This document shows positions 27,349 through 36,489 of a DNA stretch of 64,000 nucleotides, piece by piece. How positions within the stretch are numbered: position 1 is the first letter of the stretch; every line of letters begins with the position of its first letter. Below the pieces are notes generated by a model that did not search any database, had not been told where the DNA came from, and saw only the letters and a program-made list of their open reading frames with translations. This DNA is from Prochlorococcus sp. AG-355-N16 (GTDB lineage: Bacteria > Cyanobacteriota > Cyanobacteriia > PCC-6307 > Cyanobiaceae), in assembly GCA_003278545.1 (NCBI GenBank), contig QCEF01000001.1, positions 372,001 through 436,000 of the forward strand. The letters run 5' to 3'. A program made the position numbers and the translations under genes.

Positions 27349-27975
27349 TTAATTATTTTTGAGCCATTCATATATTTTTGGATCAAATTTTTTTTTAATA
27401 ATACCTTTATCTCCAATCACGATTGCTTTATATCCTAAAGATTGATAAGTTTTTACATCATTGATTGATAGGCCTCCAGCAGCAATAAAAGTAATACTTT
27501 CAAAGTTGAGTATATCTATTGAACTAGCTTTACTTTTGATTGGATAAATTTTGATAATGTTGCAATTTAAATTTATGGCTTCCTCAAGATCTTTTAAATT
27601 TTTAATTCCAGGTATTAATAAATAATTTTTTGACTTCGAATAAATAAAAAGATCTTTGTCCCAAAATTTCATCATAGAAAAATTTAATCCAATTTTTAAT
27701 GAATCTTCAATTGATTTCTTATTAACAATGGAGGAAGAGCCTAAATAAATTTGTGGAAAATTGAGTTTGATTTCGGATACAAAATCCAACCACTTTTCGT
27801 TGTTTGACCAACGTATTTCAATATTTTTTAATCCTAATTTTACTAAGTATCCTAATTCTTCAAAAAATGAATTTCTTATAGAAGTATTTGAGTAAATATT
27901 ATCTTCCGGTTTTACGAGTAAAAAAAAAGATTCTTTTAGCAGCAAGTCAGAAAAAGAATCTTCTTTAATATTCAT
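27349..27975 (-). CDS. eda: KDPG/KHG aldolase family protein
   Basis: Class I aldolase with a TIM-barrel fold. The catalytic glutamate is in KNIEIRWS and the Schiff-base lysine in IIKIYPIK. The phosphate-binding end is AAGGLSIND followed by AIVIGDKG. Eda completes the Entner-Doudoroff route, known to operate in cyanobacteria including Prochlorococcus. The sequence is divergent from E. coli Eda, so specificity is inferred. It lies 19 bp downstream of ftsH on the same strand. Confidence 0.8.
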   Translation of the reverse strand: MNIKEDSFSDLLLKESFFLLVKPEDNIYSNTSIRNSFFEELGYLVKLGLKNIEIRWSNNEKWLDFVSEIKLNFPQIYLGSSSIVNKKSIEDSLKIGLNFSMMKFWDKDLFIYSKSKNYLLIPGIKNLKDLEEAINLNCNIIKIYPIKSKASSIDILNFESITFIAAGGLSINDVKTYQSLGYKAIVIGDKGIIKKKFDPKIYEWLKNN

Positions 27976-27994
27976 TAAATATTTATTTTTAAAA

Positions 27995-29851
27995 CTAAAT
28001 ATAATTCGCTACTTTAACTTCTGATCGGTTGAGCAAATCTTGGATATCTTCAGTGTCTATAGTTTCTCTTTCAATTAGCATTTGAGCCATCTCGTCAAGA
28101 ACAGTTCTATTATCTGTTAAGACTTTTGTAGCTCTTTTATAGGCAACATCAACAAGTTCTGAAACCTCTACATCAATTGTTGCGGCTGTGTCTTCAGAGA
28201 AGTCTCTTGTAGAACTCATATCTCTTCCGAGAAACATTCCACCTTGAGATTGACCTAGAGCGACTGGACCTATTTTGTCGCTCATACCGAATTTAGTAAT
28301 CATTTGTCTGGCTACATTGGCAACTTGTTGTAAATCATTAGAAGCTCCAGTTGTTACTTCTTCTTCGCCATAAACGATTTCTTCAGCAACTCTTCCACCA
28401 AGAGCTACAGCCATTTGATTTTGAAGATAAGAACGAGAGTAAAGACCAGATTCCATTCTTTCTTCACTTGGAGTAAAGAAGGTTAGACCTCCAGCTTGAC
28501 CTCTTGGAATGATTGAAACTTTTGCTACTGGATCATAATCAGGCATTAATGCTCCAACGAGTGCATGACCAGCTTCGTGATAAGCAACTAATTCTTTTTT
28601 CTTATCACTGATGACTCTATCTTTCTTTTCTGGCCCAGCCATAACTCTTTCAATAGCATCACCGACTTCATCGTTACTTACTTTATCTAAATCTTTTCTA
28701 GCTGCTAGAATTGCTGCTTCATTTAAAAGATTAGCTAAATCTGCTCCAGTAAATCCTGGAGTTCTTCTAGCAACTTTATCTAGATCAACGTCTTTTGAAA
28801 GAGTTTTATCTTTCGCATGAACATTTAATATCTGTAATCTTCCAGCATAATCTGGTCTATCTACTGTTACCTGTCTATCGAATCTTCCAGGGCGCATTAA
28901 AGCTGAATCTAAGACATCTGGTCTGTTAGTGGCAGCAACTATTATTATTCCAGAATTACCTTCGAAACCATCCATTTCGGTTAGGAGTTGATTTAATGTT
29001 TGTTCTCTTTCATCATTTCCTCCGCCCATACCAGCGCCTCTTTGTCTTCCAACTGCATCTATTTCATCAATAAACACAATGCAAGGAGCATTCTTTTTAG
29101 CTTGTTCAAAAAGATCTCTAACTCTGCTAGCTCCAACACCTACAAACATCTCAACAAATTCTGAACCAGATATTGAGAAGAAAGGTACACCTGCTTCTCC
29201 AGCAACTGCTTTTGCTAACAATGTTTTACCCGTACCAGGAGGGCCGACAAGAAGAACTCCTTTTGGAATTTTTGCTCCGACTGCGGTAAATCTGTCTGGG
29301 CTCTTAAGAAAATCTACAACTTCTGTAAGTTCTAATTTTGCACCTTCAACACCGGCAACATCTGAAAAGGTTACTTGTGTAGATGGTTCCATTTGCAATC
29401 TAGCTTTGCTCTTGCCAAAACTCATGGCAGGGTTACCACCACCTCCAGCATTACCACTTTGGGATCTTCTGAAAAGAAAAAATAGGCCTCCAATTAAAAG
29501 TACTGGAAAAATCAAGCTACTTATAGCCTGTTGCCATGGATTAGCTAATTTTGTAGGAGTTACAGCTATATCTACATTATTCTCAGTCAAGATTTTTAAT
29601 AAGTCTTTATCAGGGGCTAAATTGACCTCAGACCTGCTTCCATCATTTTCAACAACTTGAGCTGTGGCATTATCTGGAGATATTAGGACTCTACTGATTT
29701 CTTTATCTTGCACTGCTTCTATAAAATCACTATATCTTAAGGTCTTTGTGGAACTTTCAGTACTAGGTTTATCAAAAACTGAAGTACCAATGAAAATTAC
29801 AGTAATAACAGCTAGGACATAAAGTCCTACGTTTCTCCAACGTTTGTTCAC
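27995..29851 (-). CDS. ftsH: FtsH ATP-dependent zinc metalloprotease
   Basis: Membrane AAA+ protease that removes photodamaged D1 in thylakoids. The N-terminus has two membrane spans (about 8-27 and 115-132) flanking a lumenal domain. The AAA core has Walker [14 protein letters not shown] (about 205) and the SRH motif [18 protein letters not shown]. The protease motif is HEAGH (about 430). At 618 residues it matches the cyanobacterial thylakoid FtsH2/FtsH8 type. Its position close to psbA suits repair, though cyanobacteria have several paralogues. Confidence 0.95.
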   Translation of the reverse strand: MNKRWRNVGLYVLAVITVIFIGTSVFDKPSTESSTKTLRYSDFIEAVQDKEISRVLISPDNATAQVVENDGSRSEVNLAPDKDLLKILTENNVDIAVTPTKLANPWQQAISSLIFPVLLIGGLFFLFRRSQSGNAGGGGNPAMSFGKSKARLQMEPSTQVTFSDVAGVEGAKLELTEVVDFLKSPDRFTAVGAKIPKGVLLVGPPGTGKTLLAKAVAGEAGVPFFSISGSEFVEMFVGVGASRVRDLFEQAKKNAPCIVFIDEIDAVGRQRGAGMGGGNDEREQTLNQLLTEMDGFEGNSGIIIVAATNRPDVLDSALMRPGRFDRQVTVDRPDYAGRLQILNVHAKDKTLSKDVDLDKVARRTPGFTGADLANLLNEAAILAARKDLDKVSNDEVGDAIERVMAGPEKKDRVISDKKKELVAYHEAGHALVGALMPDYDPVAKVSIIPRGQAGGLTFFTPSEERMESGLYSRSYLQNQMAVALGGRVAEEIVYGEEEVTTGASNDLQQVANVARQMITKFGMSDKIGPVALGQSQGGMFLGRDMSSTRDFSEDTAATIDVEVSELVDVAYKRATKVLTDNRTVLDEMAQMLIERETIDTEDIQDLLNRSEVKVANYI

Positions 29852-29897
29852 GATAAAAAATCTTTAATAAATCTATAATACTAATAATAAAACAATA

Positions 29898-31073
29898 TTA
29901 AGAGCGTCTTAGAACATCTACTACACTTTTGAATGCAAACCACTCAGGAATTGGTTCGCCATTCCTCAATTTCTTTCTAAATTCAGTACCACTAAGTTTC
30001 ATAATTTCATAATTAAATTCTTTGGCTTCTTCAGCTGTTATGTATCCTTTTTCCTTGGTATAAACTAAATTTTTTGAAGGAACAGTTTGCATCATCAATT
30101 CATCTGCACACTTATTAGCAAAATTTTGGGCGTCATATGGACCATAAAAATCTTCACCAGTTGATGACGACTTACAACCAGCCATATCTCTACCAATAAT
30201 AAAGTGGGTGCATCCATAATTTCTTCTGATTATCATATGTTGTAGTGCTTCTCTTGGCCCTGCCATATGCATTGAATAAGGTAAAAAAGCCCATTTTATT
30301 CTTTCATCAGATACTTCCTCTTCTAATTCTTTATAGGTCAAATATCTAACTTTTCCAGGGATATCATCTTGTTGAGTTGGCCCACAAGTTGGATGAACTA
30401 AAACAACTGAGTTAGAGGAGACATTATCTGAAAGCAAGGCATTAGTAAATAATTCATAATGTGCTCTATGAATTGGATTTCTGCATTGAAATGCAACTAC
30501 ATCATGATTTGATGGAAGTGTAGATCTAACTTCTTCTGGGGTTTTGCAGGGGAATTCTCTAATTGGAAGTTCGAAACCATAAACTCTTCCTCCTATATAA
30601 AATCTCCCTCTCTCGTTGAAAATCATCTTAACAGCAGGATGATTTAGAGAATTAGTACCATAACAAAGTTCAGCCTCTAAGGATTTGTCAGGCTCCCATT
30701 TAGAGCTAACTTCTAAAACTGCTATTTTTTGTTTTTTATAAGTAAGTAATATTGACTCTCCAGCTTTTACTTTTTCATTATTTGAATCAAATACAATAGG
30801 TAAGCCAAAAAGCAACCCATTTGTATTTCTATTATTTTTAATTACCGAATTGTAGTTATTTTCGTCCATAAAACCTTCCAATGGAGAAAAAGCTCCAACC
30901 ATCAAAAGTTCTACATCGCATGCATTTCTCTCGCTACATTCAAACTCATAAGTAGCTTTAGAGATAAGATCATTTTTAAGGTTTTTATCTTTGATAATTA
31001 AATTTTTTAGTTCCCCTCCATAAGGCGGTATTAGTCCATTAGTATCTGTTTTGGTTTTTTGTTGTAATTCCAT
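29898..31073 (-). CDS. sat: ATP sulfurylase (sulfate adenylyltransferase)
   Basis: Makes adenylyl sulfate from ATP and sulfate, the first step of assimilatory sulfate reduction. The family motifs are QCRNPIHRAHYEL, HPTCGPTQQDDIPG and GRDMAGCKS (usual form GRDHAG). The 391-residue protein is the bacterial one-domain form without an APS kinase tail. It lies downstream of psbO, separated by a terminator, and 46 bp upstream of ftsH. Confidence 0.96.
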   Translation of the reverse strand: MELQQKTKTDTNGLIPPYGGELKNLIIKDKNLKNDLISKATYEFECSERNACDVELLMVGAFSPLEGFMDENNYNSVIKNNRNTNGLLFGLPIVFDSNNEKVKAGESILLTYKKQKIAVLEVSSKWEPDKSLEAELCYGTNSLNHPAVKMIFNERGRFYIGGRVYGFELPIREFPCKTPEEVRSTLPSNHDVVAFQCRNPIHRAHYELFTNALLSDNVSSNSVVLVHPTCGPTQQDDIPGKVRYLTYKELEEEVSDERIKWAFLPYSMHMAGPREALQHMIIRRNYGCTHFIIGRDMAGCKSSSTGEDFYGPYDAQNFANKCADELMMQTVPSKNLVYTKEKGYITAEEAKEFNYEIMKLSGTEFRKKLRNGEPIPEWFAFKSVVDVLRRS

Positions 31074-31100
31074 TTTTTAAATTGTTAAAGAAAAATTTTG

Positions 31101-31130
31101 AAAAAAAAAGAGGGGTTTAACCCCCTTTTT
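31101..31130 (-). terminator. psbO intrinsic terminator
   Basis: Read on the minus strand, GGGG pairs with CCCC around a TTAAA loop and is followed by a run of T (plus-strand A-run at 31101-31109). It lies 15 bp after the psbO stop and separates it from sat. Confidence 0.85.
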
Positions 31131-31144
31131 CTCATAAGTAGGAT

Positions 31145-31939
31145 TTATGCCTTTCTTCCGTAAAGCTCCCCAATTATTTTGACATCAAGTGGATCCTTTG
31201 AACCCATATCTGTGTCTGAAGGTTGAATTGCTTCAAAAGTACCAGCAAATTCGTCTGTGTCAGAATCTACATTGTTGATTGAAAGAGTAATAACGCCAGT
31301 ACCGTTAACATCAACTTTAATATTTTCTTTTGCAAGTTCTTCGTCATCTCCTCCTAATGCAACTAAACCTTGAGCATATTCAACACCAGTATTTTTAGCT
31401 CTTGCCTTAGGATCTAGAAAGTCACCAGTTCTGTAGTTAGGTGTAAATGTTGAACCACTAACCTCAGTGCCTGGCTCAATAGATGAAGGTAAATCAGCTG
31501 TAAGATCTTTTGCTGAGAATGCAAATGGCACCTCTAAACCACCAGGAGTTAATACAGTAATAAGTTGAAAATCAATACCACCTTTTTCAGTGAAAGTTCC
31601 TGAATCTATATCTCCATAAACTTCTGTCACTGTCGTGTTATTTCTAGGACTAATAATTTTTGTAGAAACAAATTCTGCAGCTTTTCGTTTTGTCCCAGGC
31701 ACTTTTACATAAACTTCTGTTGGATGCATGCATATTCCTTTAAGGCTATCTCCATTCCCTAGAGATATTGATCCGACAAGAGATGAGTCTAATGTAGGGC
31801 AATCATTAGCTTTCCCTGTGTTAACAACATCTGTGAATTGTGCATTTCCTCTTTCAGAAAAAGCAAATGTTTTAACAGGTACGAAAGCAAAAGTTATACA
31901 AATTGAAATAACAAAAGCTAAGAAAGAACGAATTCTCAT
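31145..31939 (-). CDS. psbO: Photosystem II manganese-stabilising protein PsbO
   Basis: Extrinsic lumenal protein that stabilises the Mn4CaO5 cluster. The N-terminus MRIRSFLAF followed by a hydrophobic stretch ending in TFAFS is a Sec signal. The mature part shows the CPTLD and GICMHP cysteines that form the PsbO disulfide, the GDIDSG and GGIDFQLITVLTPGG strands, and the C-terminal VKIIGELYGR. The frame extends to 31984, but the ATG at 31939 gives a proper signal peptide and 264 residues. Single gene with its own terminator. Confidence 0.96.
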   Translation of the reverse strand: MRIRSFLAFVISICITFAFVPVKTFAFSERGNAQFTDVVNTGKANDCPTLDSSLVGSISLGNGDSLKGICMHPTEVYVKVPGTKRKAAEFVSTKIISPRNNTTVTEVYGDIDSGTFTEKGGIDFQLITVLTPGGLEVPFAFSAKDLTADLPSSIEPGTEVSGSTFTPNYRTGDFLDPKARAKNTGVEYAQGLVALGGDDEELAKENIKVDVNGTGVITLSINNVDSDTDEFAGTFEAIQPSDTDMGSKDPLDVKIIGELYGRKA

Positions 31940-32156
31940 AATTAAAGTTGCAGTAAAGTTCTGTGACGATAGATTAAAGGTCATCTAATAAGTTCAGTAC
32001 GGATATTACAAGGGAAAGGACCATAAAAGATAGGACTATTAAATCCTCGAAACAACCCGTAGCTTTTTAGATATTAAAAAACTGGAATTATTTTAAGCTA
32101 TCACATAATTTTTAATGATTAAGATTACAAAAAAATACAAATTAAAAATTTTTTTT

Positions 32157-33413
32157 TTATTTTTTTAATGAAATAATTTGGGTTATTAATTTATTTGCTA
32201 AATCAATTTTTGATGTTTTGTTAATGTAGTGTTCCATATTGTTCGTATCGAATAGCCAACCTTCATTTTGTGCCAAAAAGCCAAATCCTTGGCCTGCAAG
32301 ATCAATTGGATTTGCGAATAGATAATCACAACCCTTTTGGATAATCTTTTCTTTAATTGTCATTCGTGCTTCTTCGATAGATCCTGTAAAAGCACAAAAG
32401 CCTACAAAAACTTGGTTATCTTTTTTTGATTTACTAATTGTTTTTAAAATATCTGGGACTAGCTCAAAGTTTTGATTCAAATGATCATTAATTTGATTTT
32501 TTGGAATTTTAGCTGAAGTATCAGAGGTTATTTTGAAATCAGATACTGCTGCATTCATGAAAAAATAATCGCAATTTGATATTTCATTATTAATTGCCCT
32601 AATTAAATCAACGCTTGTTTCAATTTCATATCTTTTTATTCCATCAGTAAGATTCTTATCGATTTTCAGAGGACCATGAACATATTTTACTTGTGCTCCC
32701 CTGAACCTCGCTACTTGAGAAAGAAGTAGGCCCATTGCTCCAGAACTTTTGTTAGTAATATGTCTTGCCGCGTCAATTTTCTCAGAGGTACCCCCTCCAG
32801 TTATTAAAATTTCTTTATTAAGTAAGTCTTTGCGATATTCATTTTGTTTATGTGAAGCTATAAATTCAAGAGCTAATTGGATTAGATCATTTGGAGGTAT
32901 CTTACCGATGCCAATAGCATCACATGCTAAGAGACCTTCACTTGGTTGCAAAGACAAAACATTTTTGTGTTTTTGTAAATTCTCATAATTTTTTTGGACA
33001 GCTTTATTTCCCCACATTTGTGTATTCATTGCTGGTGCAACAATAATTGGTTTTATATTTGCTATTAAGATGCTGGGGATCAATCCTTCTGCATTTCCAG
33101 TTACCCATTTTGCTAATGTTGTCGCTGTTAAAGGGGCGATGATTAAAATATCAGCCCAATTACTTAGCTCTATGTGAAGAGGTGTTGATTGCCTATCAGA
33201 CCATTGATCATTTTCTAAAATGCACGGGTTTCTACTTAAAATAGAAAGAGAAAGCGGCTTTATTAATTTTTCTGCATTTTTTGATAAAACGCATCTTATT
33301 TCATAATTTTCTTTCGCTAATTGGCTAACTAATAATGGAATTCTTACAGCTGCAATACTTCCAGTTATTAATAAAAGAACCTTTATTTTGGAGTCCTTAC
33401 TTTTAGTTTTCAT
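32157..33413 (-). CDS. coaBC: Bifunctional phosphopantothenoylcysteine decarboxylase/synthetase
   Basis: Two steps of coenzyme A synthesis in one protein. The N-terminal flavoprotein decarboxylase (about 1-180) has GSIAAVRIPLL, the catalytic histidine in TPLHIELSNWADI and the PAMNTQMW loop. The C-terminal CTP-dependent synthetase (about 200-418) has ITGGGTSEKIDAAR, the FMNAAVSDF motif and GFCAFTG. Length 418 is typical. It overlaps the DUF2555 gene upstream by 11 bp. Confidence 0.95.
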   Translation of the reverse strand: MKTKSKDSKIKVLLLITGSIAAVRIPLLVSQLAKENYEIRCVLSKNAEKLIKPLSLSILSRNPCILENDQWSDRQSTPLHIELSNWADILIIAPLTATTLAKWVTGNAEGLIPSILIANIKPIIVAPAMNTQMWGNKAVQKNYENLQKHKNVLSLQPSEGLLACDAIGIGKIPPNDLIQLALEFIASHKQNEYRKDLLNKEILITGGGTSEKIDAARHITNKSSGAMGLLLSQVARFRGAQVKYVHGPLKIDKNLTDGIKRYEIETSVDLIRAINNEISNCDYFFMNAAVSDFKITSDTSAKIPKNQINDHLNQNFELVPDILKTISKSKKDNQVFVGFCAFTGSIEEARMTIKEKIIQKGCDYLFANPIDLAGQGFGFLAQNEGWLFDTNNMEHYINKTSKIDLANKLITQIISLKK

Positions 33414-33624
33414 CGAAAGGTTCCTGATCGAGGAGATGGGTATAATTAGTTGTTAATTCAGGTCTATTGATTGCAAGAGCCCTCAGTAAGTGCCAGTCTT
33501 TTAAACCATCAAATGGAGAATTATAATTATCTTCTTCTAACCTTTTAGCGAGCTCAAAGGTCATTTCTTCATTAAAAGAATTTACTAGTTCCTCACTTAT
33601 TTTATTTTCAGAAATGAATTTCAT
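33403..33624 (-). CDS. DUF2555 cyanobacterial conserved protein
   Basis: Small acidic soluble protein found across cyanobacteria, function unknown. The family core ELAKRLEEDNYNSPFDGLKDWHLLRALA is recognisable in shorter pieces such as LAKRLEEDNY and DWHLLRALAI. The frame opens at 33639, but I prefer the ATG at 33624 (73 residues). It overlaps the coaBC start by 11 bp and is probably translated just before it. Confidence 0.75.
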   Translation of the reverse strand: MKFISENKISEELVNSFNEEMTFELAKRLEEDNYNSPFDGLKDWHLLRALAINRPELTTNYTHLLDQEPFDEN

Positions 33625-33842
33625 ATTGAGTAAAGTCAATATAGTCTAATAATAAAGCCTCAAGTAATTATTTAAAATTGATATAAGAATTAAGTACACA
33701 TTTTCAAGGATATGATAATTTTCAATTTTCATAATCGTTTCAAATTGTTGTTAGGTCATTTATCTTCATTCTCAGTTATAAATATGCAAACACTCCTTTT
33801 CAAAAATATTCTTTCTTAAAATGAAATTTAAAAGTTCATATC

Positions 33843-34043
33843 ATGTCGCAAACCAAAAGAGAGCAAGTCATTAGTCACATACGCTATTTAAGGCAAGAGC
33901 TCAGAGAAATGCATTTAGGAATAAAAGAAGATGACCTTTTCCCTGACCCAGGGGAATTAAGAGGGTTGATGGCTCAGTTGGAAGCATTACTTGAATTAAT
34001 AGAAGGAAATACTAAAATTCAATCAAACTCTGAAGCGGCTTAG
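33843..34043 (+). CDS. Conserved small cyanobacterial protein
   Basis: Not assigned. The 66-residue product looks like two helices (HIRYLRQELREMH and LRGLMAQLEALLELIEG) joined by an acidic turn rich in proline (DLFPDPGE), so a helical hairpin is likely. It has a separate upstream gap of about 200 bp and lies 11 bp before the Ycf20-like gene, suggesting one transcript. Confidence 0.65.
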   Translation: MSQTKREQVISHIRYLRQELREMHLGIKEDDLFPDPGELRGLMAQLEALLELIEGNTKIQSNSEAA

Positions 34044-34054
34044 TTGAATGCAAA

Positions 34055-34396
34055 ATGGTTGTTAAACCTCAAAAGACAAAATTTCAGCTAAAAATTGTGG
34101 AAAATATTCAGACATTAAGTATTTGGGCTAATAATCCATGGCGAAGATACTCAATATCATTGATTACACTTTTAATCGGATACTTTTTTGGAAGTTCTCT
34201 TGGTATGGTAAGTGCCGTCGTGGAACTCATGGATCCTGTAGCTGCTTTTCTATCAGTAGTTTTTATAGAGTTTTTAATAGTTTTGAGAAGAAATTTTAGA
34301 TTTGAAAGGAAAAAGAAATTTTTAGTACTTTTATTAGATTCTTTAAGATTGGGATTATTTTATGGCTTCTTTACTGAAAGTCTTAAGTTGCTATAA
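34055..34396 (+). CDS. ycf20: Ycf20-like membrane protein (DUF565)
   Basis: The 113-residue protein has the family pattern WANNPWRRYSISLI followed by a glycine-containing membrane span (GYFFGSSLG), a second span (about 62-80) and a basic loop before a third hydrophobic segment. DUF565/Ycf20 proteins occur in cyanobacteria and plastids. Algal relatives affect non-photochemical quenching. That role is not shown for Prochlorococcus. It is convergent with pyrB, 2 bp apart. Confidence 0.75.
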   Translation: MVVKPQKTKFQLKIVENIQTLSIWANNPWRRYSISLITLLIGYFFGSSLGMVSAVVELMDPVAAFLSVVFIEFLIVLRRNFRFERKKKFLVLLLDSLRLGLFYGFFTESLKLL

Positions 34397-34398
34397 AT

Positions 34399-35415
34399 TT
34401 ACTTGTTGTTTTTCTGTAATAGATATAGCAAAGCCATTCTTATAGGGATACCATTTGCAACTTGATTATTAATTAAGCAATTAGGATATCTATCTACCAC
34501 TTTGCTACTAATTTCAATATCTCTGTTAATGGGACCGGGATGTAGAATTGGAATTTCTTTATTATTTAAAGATAATTTCTCTGGGGTTAAGCCATAATCC
34601 AAACTATATGAATCAATGCTACTTAGTAAATTTTCCATCATTCTCTCTTTCTGGAGTCTTAAAACAATAATCGCATCTGCAATTTTTATTGATTCTTCCA
34701 ATGATCTAGAAATTGTTATAGAACCTCTTGATTTGACAGGATCTTCTGTTTGATTTGGCGCGGGGATTTTTAAAAAATTGATAAATTCATCAGGTATTAA
34801 TGTCTTAGGACCACATAAGATTATATCGGCGCCGAATGCACTCAAAGCCCAAAGATTTGACCTGGCAACCCTTGAATGATTTACGTCACCAATTATTAAA
34901 ATTTTTTTGGAATTTAAAACCTCTGGATTAAGTGTTTTTGGGGAAAAGAATTTTATCAATGTATAGATGTCAAGCAATCCTTGGCTGGGGTGACTATGTA
35001 ATCCATCTCCTGCATTAAGAACCGAAGTCTTGGCATTTATTGCATCAAGTTTTTTTGCGATCTCAAAGGTTATGTAACTTGATGAATGTCTGATAACTAA
35101 TGTATCTGCCCCCATAGCAGAATAAGTTATGGCTGTATCAATTATTGTTTCGCCTTTTGTTAAAGAGCTGGAGGATGGAGCAAAAGTTTGGACATCAGCA
35201 GAAAGTCTTTTTGCTGCAAGCTCAAAACTATTTTTTGTTCTTGTACTAGCTTCAAAAAATAAAGACGTTACCAAAGTCCCTTGTAAGGCCGGTATTTTTT
35301 TTGTTCCTGCATTCTTTAGTGCATCAAATCTATTAGCTAATTCAAATACTGACTCATAATCTTTAATTGAAAAATTAGCTAGTGTGTGGATATGTTTATG
35401 AGGCCAAATTTGCAT
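34399..35415 (-). CDS. pyrB: Aspartate carbamoyltransferase catalytic subunit
   Basis: Forms carbamoyl-aspartate, the first committed step of pyrimidine synthesis. The carbamoyl-phosphate motif [13 protein letters not shown] and the aspartate-site loops SLTKGET and [11 protein letters not shown] are visible, as is [15 protein letters not shown]. At 338 residues it is a little longer than E. coli PyrB. No pyrI regulatory subunit is in the window. Confidence 0.96.
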   Translation of the reverse strand: MQIWPHKHIHTLANFSIKDYESVFELANRFDALKNAGTKKIPALQGTLVTSLFFEASTRTKNSFELAAKRLSADVQTFAPSSSSLTKGETIIDTAITYSAMGADTLVIRHSSSYITFEIAKKLDAINAKTSVLNAGDGLHSHPSQGLLDIYTLIKFFSPKTLNPEVLNSKKILIIGDVNHSRVARSNLWALSAFGADIILCGPKTLIPDEFINFLKIPAPNQTEDPVKSRGSITISRSLEESIKIADAIIVLRLQKERMMENLLSSIDSYSLDYGLTPEKLSLNNKEIPILHPGPINRDIEISSKVVDRYPNCLINNQVANGIPIRMALLYLLQKNNK

Positions 35416-35436
35416 TACGCTTAAAAAGAAAAATGA

Positions 35437-36024
35437 TTATTGAAATTTAGGTGTTCTGTCACCTTTTAATCTTTTACTTACACTCCTACAATTTTTGAGA
35501 TACCAACGCCATTTTATATTTTTTGCCTTTGATATGCCAATTCTCGTAGTCTGAATAATATCTTTTTCTTCTATAGTGGAGTCTCTTGGAGAAATCCATA
35601 AAGTTTTGTTATTAAGAATTTCAAGTGAGTTAAATGTAATGTCTACACTGAATGTTTTTGTTACTAGGCCAGGTCCAGAAGCTAATCTTTCATTCTTATT
35701 TGAGATAAAAACTGATCTTATCAAAACACCACTCGCAAAATTTTCTTTATCAGTAACTATGTTTAAACAATGATGAATTCCATAAGATTTGTAAATATAA
35801 AATGTGCCAGGTTTCCCAAATAATGATTTGTTTGATTCAGTCATTTTGCGGTAGCCATGACAGGCCTCTTCTTCCTGTGAATAAGCTTCAGTTTCAACAA
35901 TAACCCCTTTAACTTGATCTATCTCATTATTTTTTTTTATGAGGTAACAGCCTATTAAATCAGGAGCAACAAGTTTAGAGTGCCGATAAAAAAAATTTTT
36001 TGGAAAGAATTCTTCTTTTATTTT
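35437..36024 (-). CDS. mpg: DNA-3-methyladenine glycosylase (AAG family), start codon unresolved
   Basis: Base-excision glycosylase. The catalytic glutamate lies in VIVETEAYSQEEEACHGYR, upstream of the first ATG (35844), so a start there would give an inactive fragment. The frame is open to 36024, just after a TGA, and encodes a complete family N-terminus with FFYRHSKLVAPDLIGCYLI. No ATG, GTG or TTG occurs in that 60-codon stretch. The second codon is ATA (36021-36019) followed by AAA GAA. Alternatives are a non-standard start or a one-base error in the A8T6 tract at 35988-36001: one base fewer would join it to a TTG at 36026. Confidence 0.8.
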   Translation of the reverse strand, partial: KIKEEFFPKNFFYRHSKLVAPDLIGCYLIKKNNEIDQVKGVIVETEAYSQEEEACHGYRKMTESNKSLFGKPGTFYIYKSYGIHHCLNIVTDKENFASGVLIRSVFISNKNERLASGPGLVTKTFSVDITFNSLEILNNKTLWISPRDSTIEEKDIIQTTRIGISKAKNIKWRWYLKNCRSVSKRLKGDRTPKFQ

Positions 36025-36190
36025 TCAATATCTATCTAATAACATATTTAGCTGAGAAAAATACTTAAGGCTATTAATTGATATTGATTTTCAAAAAATG
36101 TGATTATTTTTTAAATTATCTACAATTCAAAGGATATGTAAATAAATTGTTCTTAATAAACTATTATTTAATAAGAAAGATATTAAATGT

Positions 36191-36484
36191 ATGACGAAAA
36201 TAACTAAAGAGGAAGTAAAAAAAGTTGCTCATTTAGCGAGATTAGAACTAAATGAGAATGAAATTAATAATCATGCAGAACAATTAGAAAAGATATTGGA
36301 TTATATAAGACAACTTGAAAAAATTGATACAGATGATGTTCCCTGTACAACGAGAGCTATAGAGGTTGTAAATGTATTTAGAAAAGACGAAAAGAAAAAT
36401 TCTGATTGCAATGAAGAACTTTTAGAATTGGGTCCATCGAGAGAAGATAAATATTTTAAAGTACCAAAAATTATAAATGAATGA
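36191..36484 (+). CDS. gatC: Glutamyl/aspartyl-tRNA amidotransferase subunit C
   Basis: Small structural subunit of GatCAB, which converts Glu-tRNA(Gln) to Gln-tRNA(Gln). The family N-terminus is seen as KEEVKKVAHLARLEL, with the central LEKILDYIRQLEKIDTDDV and the C-terminal REDKYFKVPKII. The 97-residue length is typical. gatA and gatB are not adjacent. It is convergent with crtR, with 5 bp between stops. Confidence 0.95.
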   Translation: MTKITKEEVKKVAHLARLELNENEINNHAEQLEKILDYIRQLEKIDTDDVPCTTRAIEVVNVFRKDEKKNSDCNEELLELGPSREDKYFKVPKIINE

Positions 36485-36489
36485 ATAAG

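Noticed and set aside
29079-29660. 193-residue plus-strand frame inside ftsH
   Set aside because: It is antisense to the conserved AAA core of ftsH, with no family features of its own.
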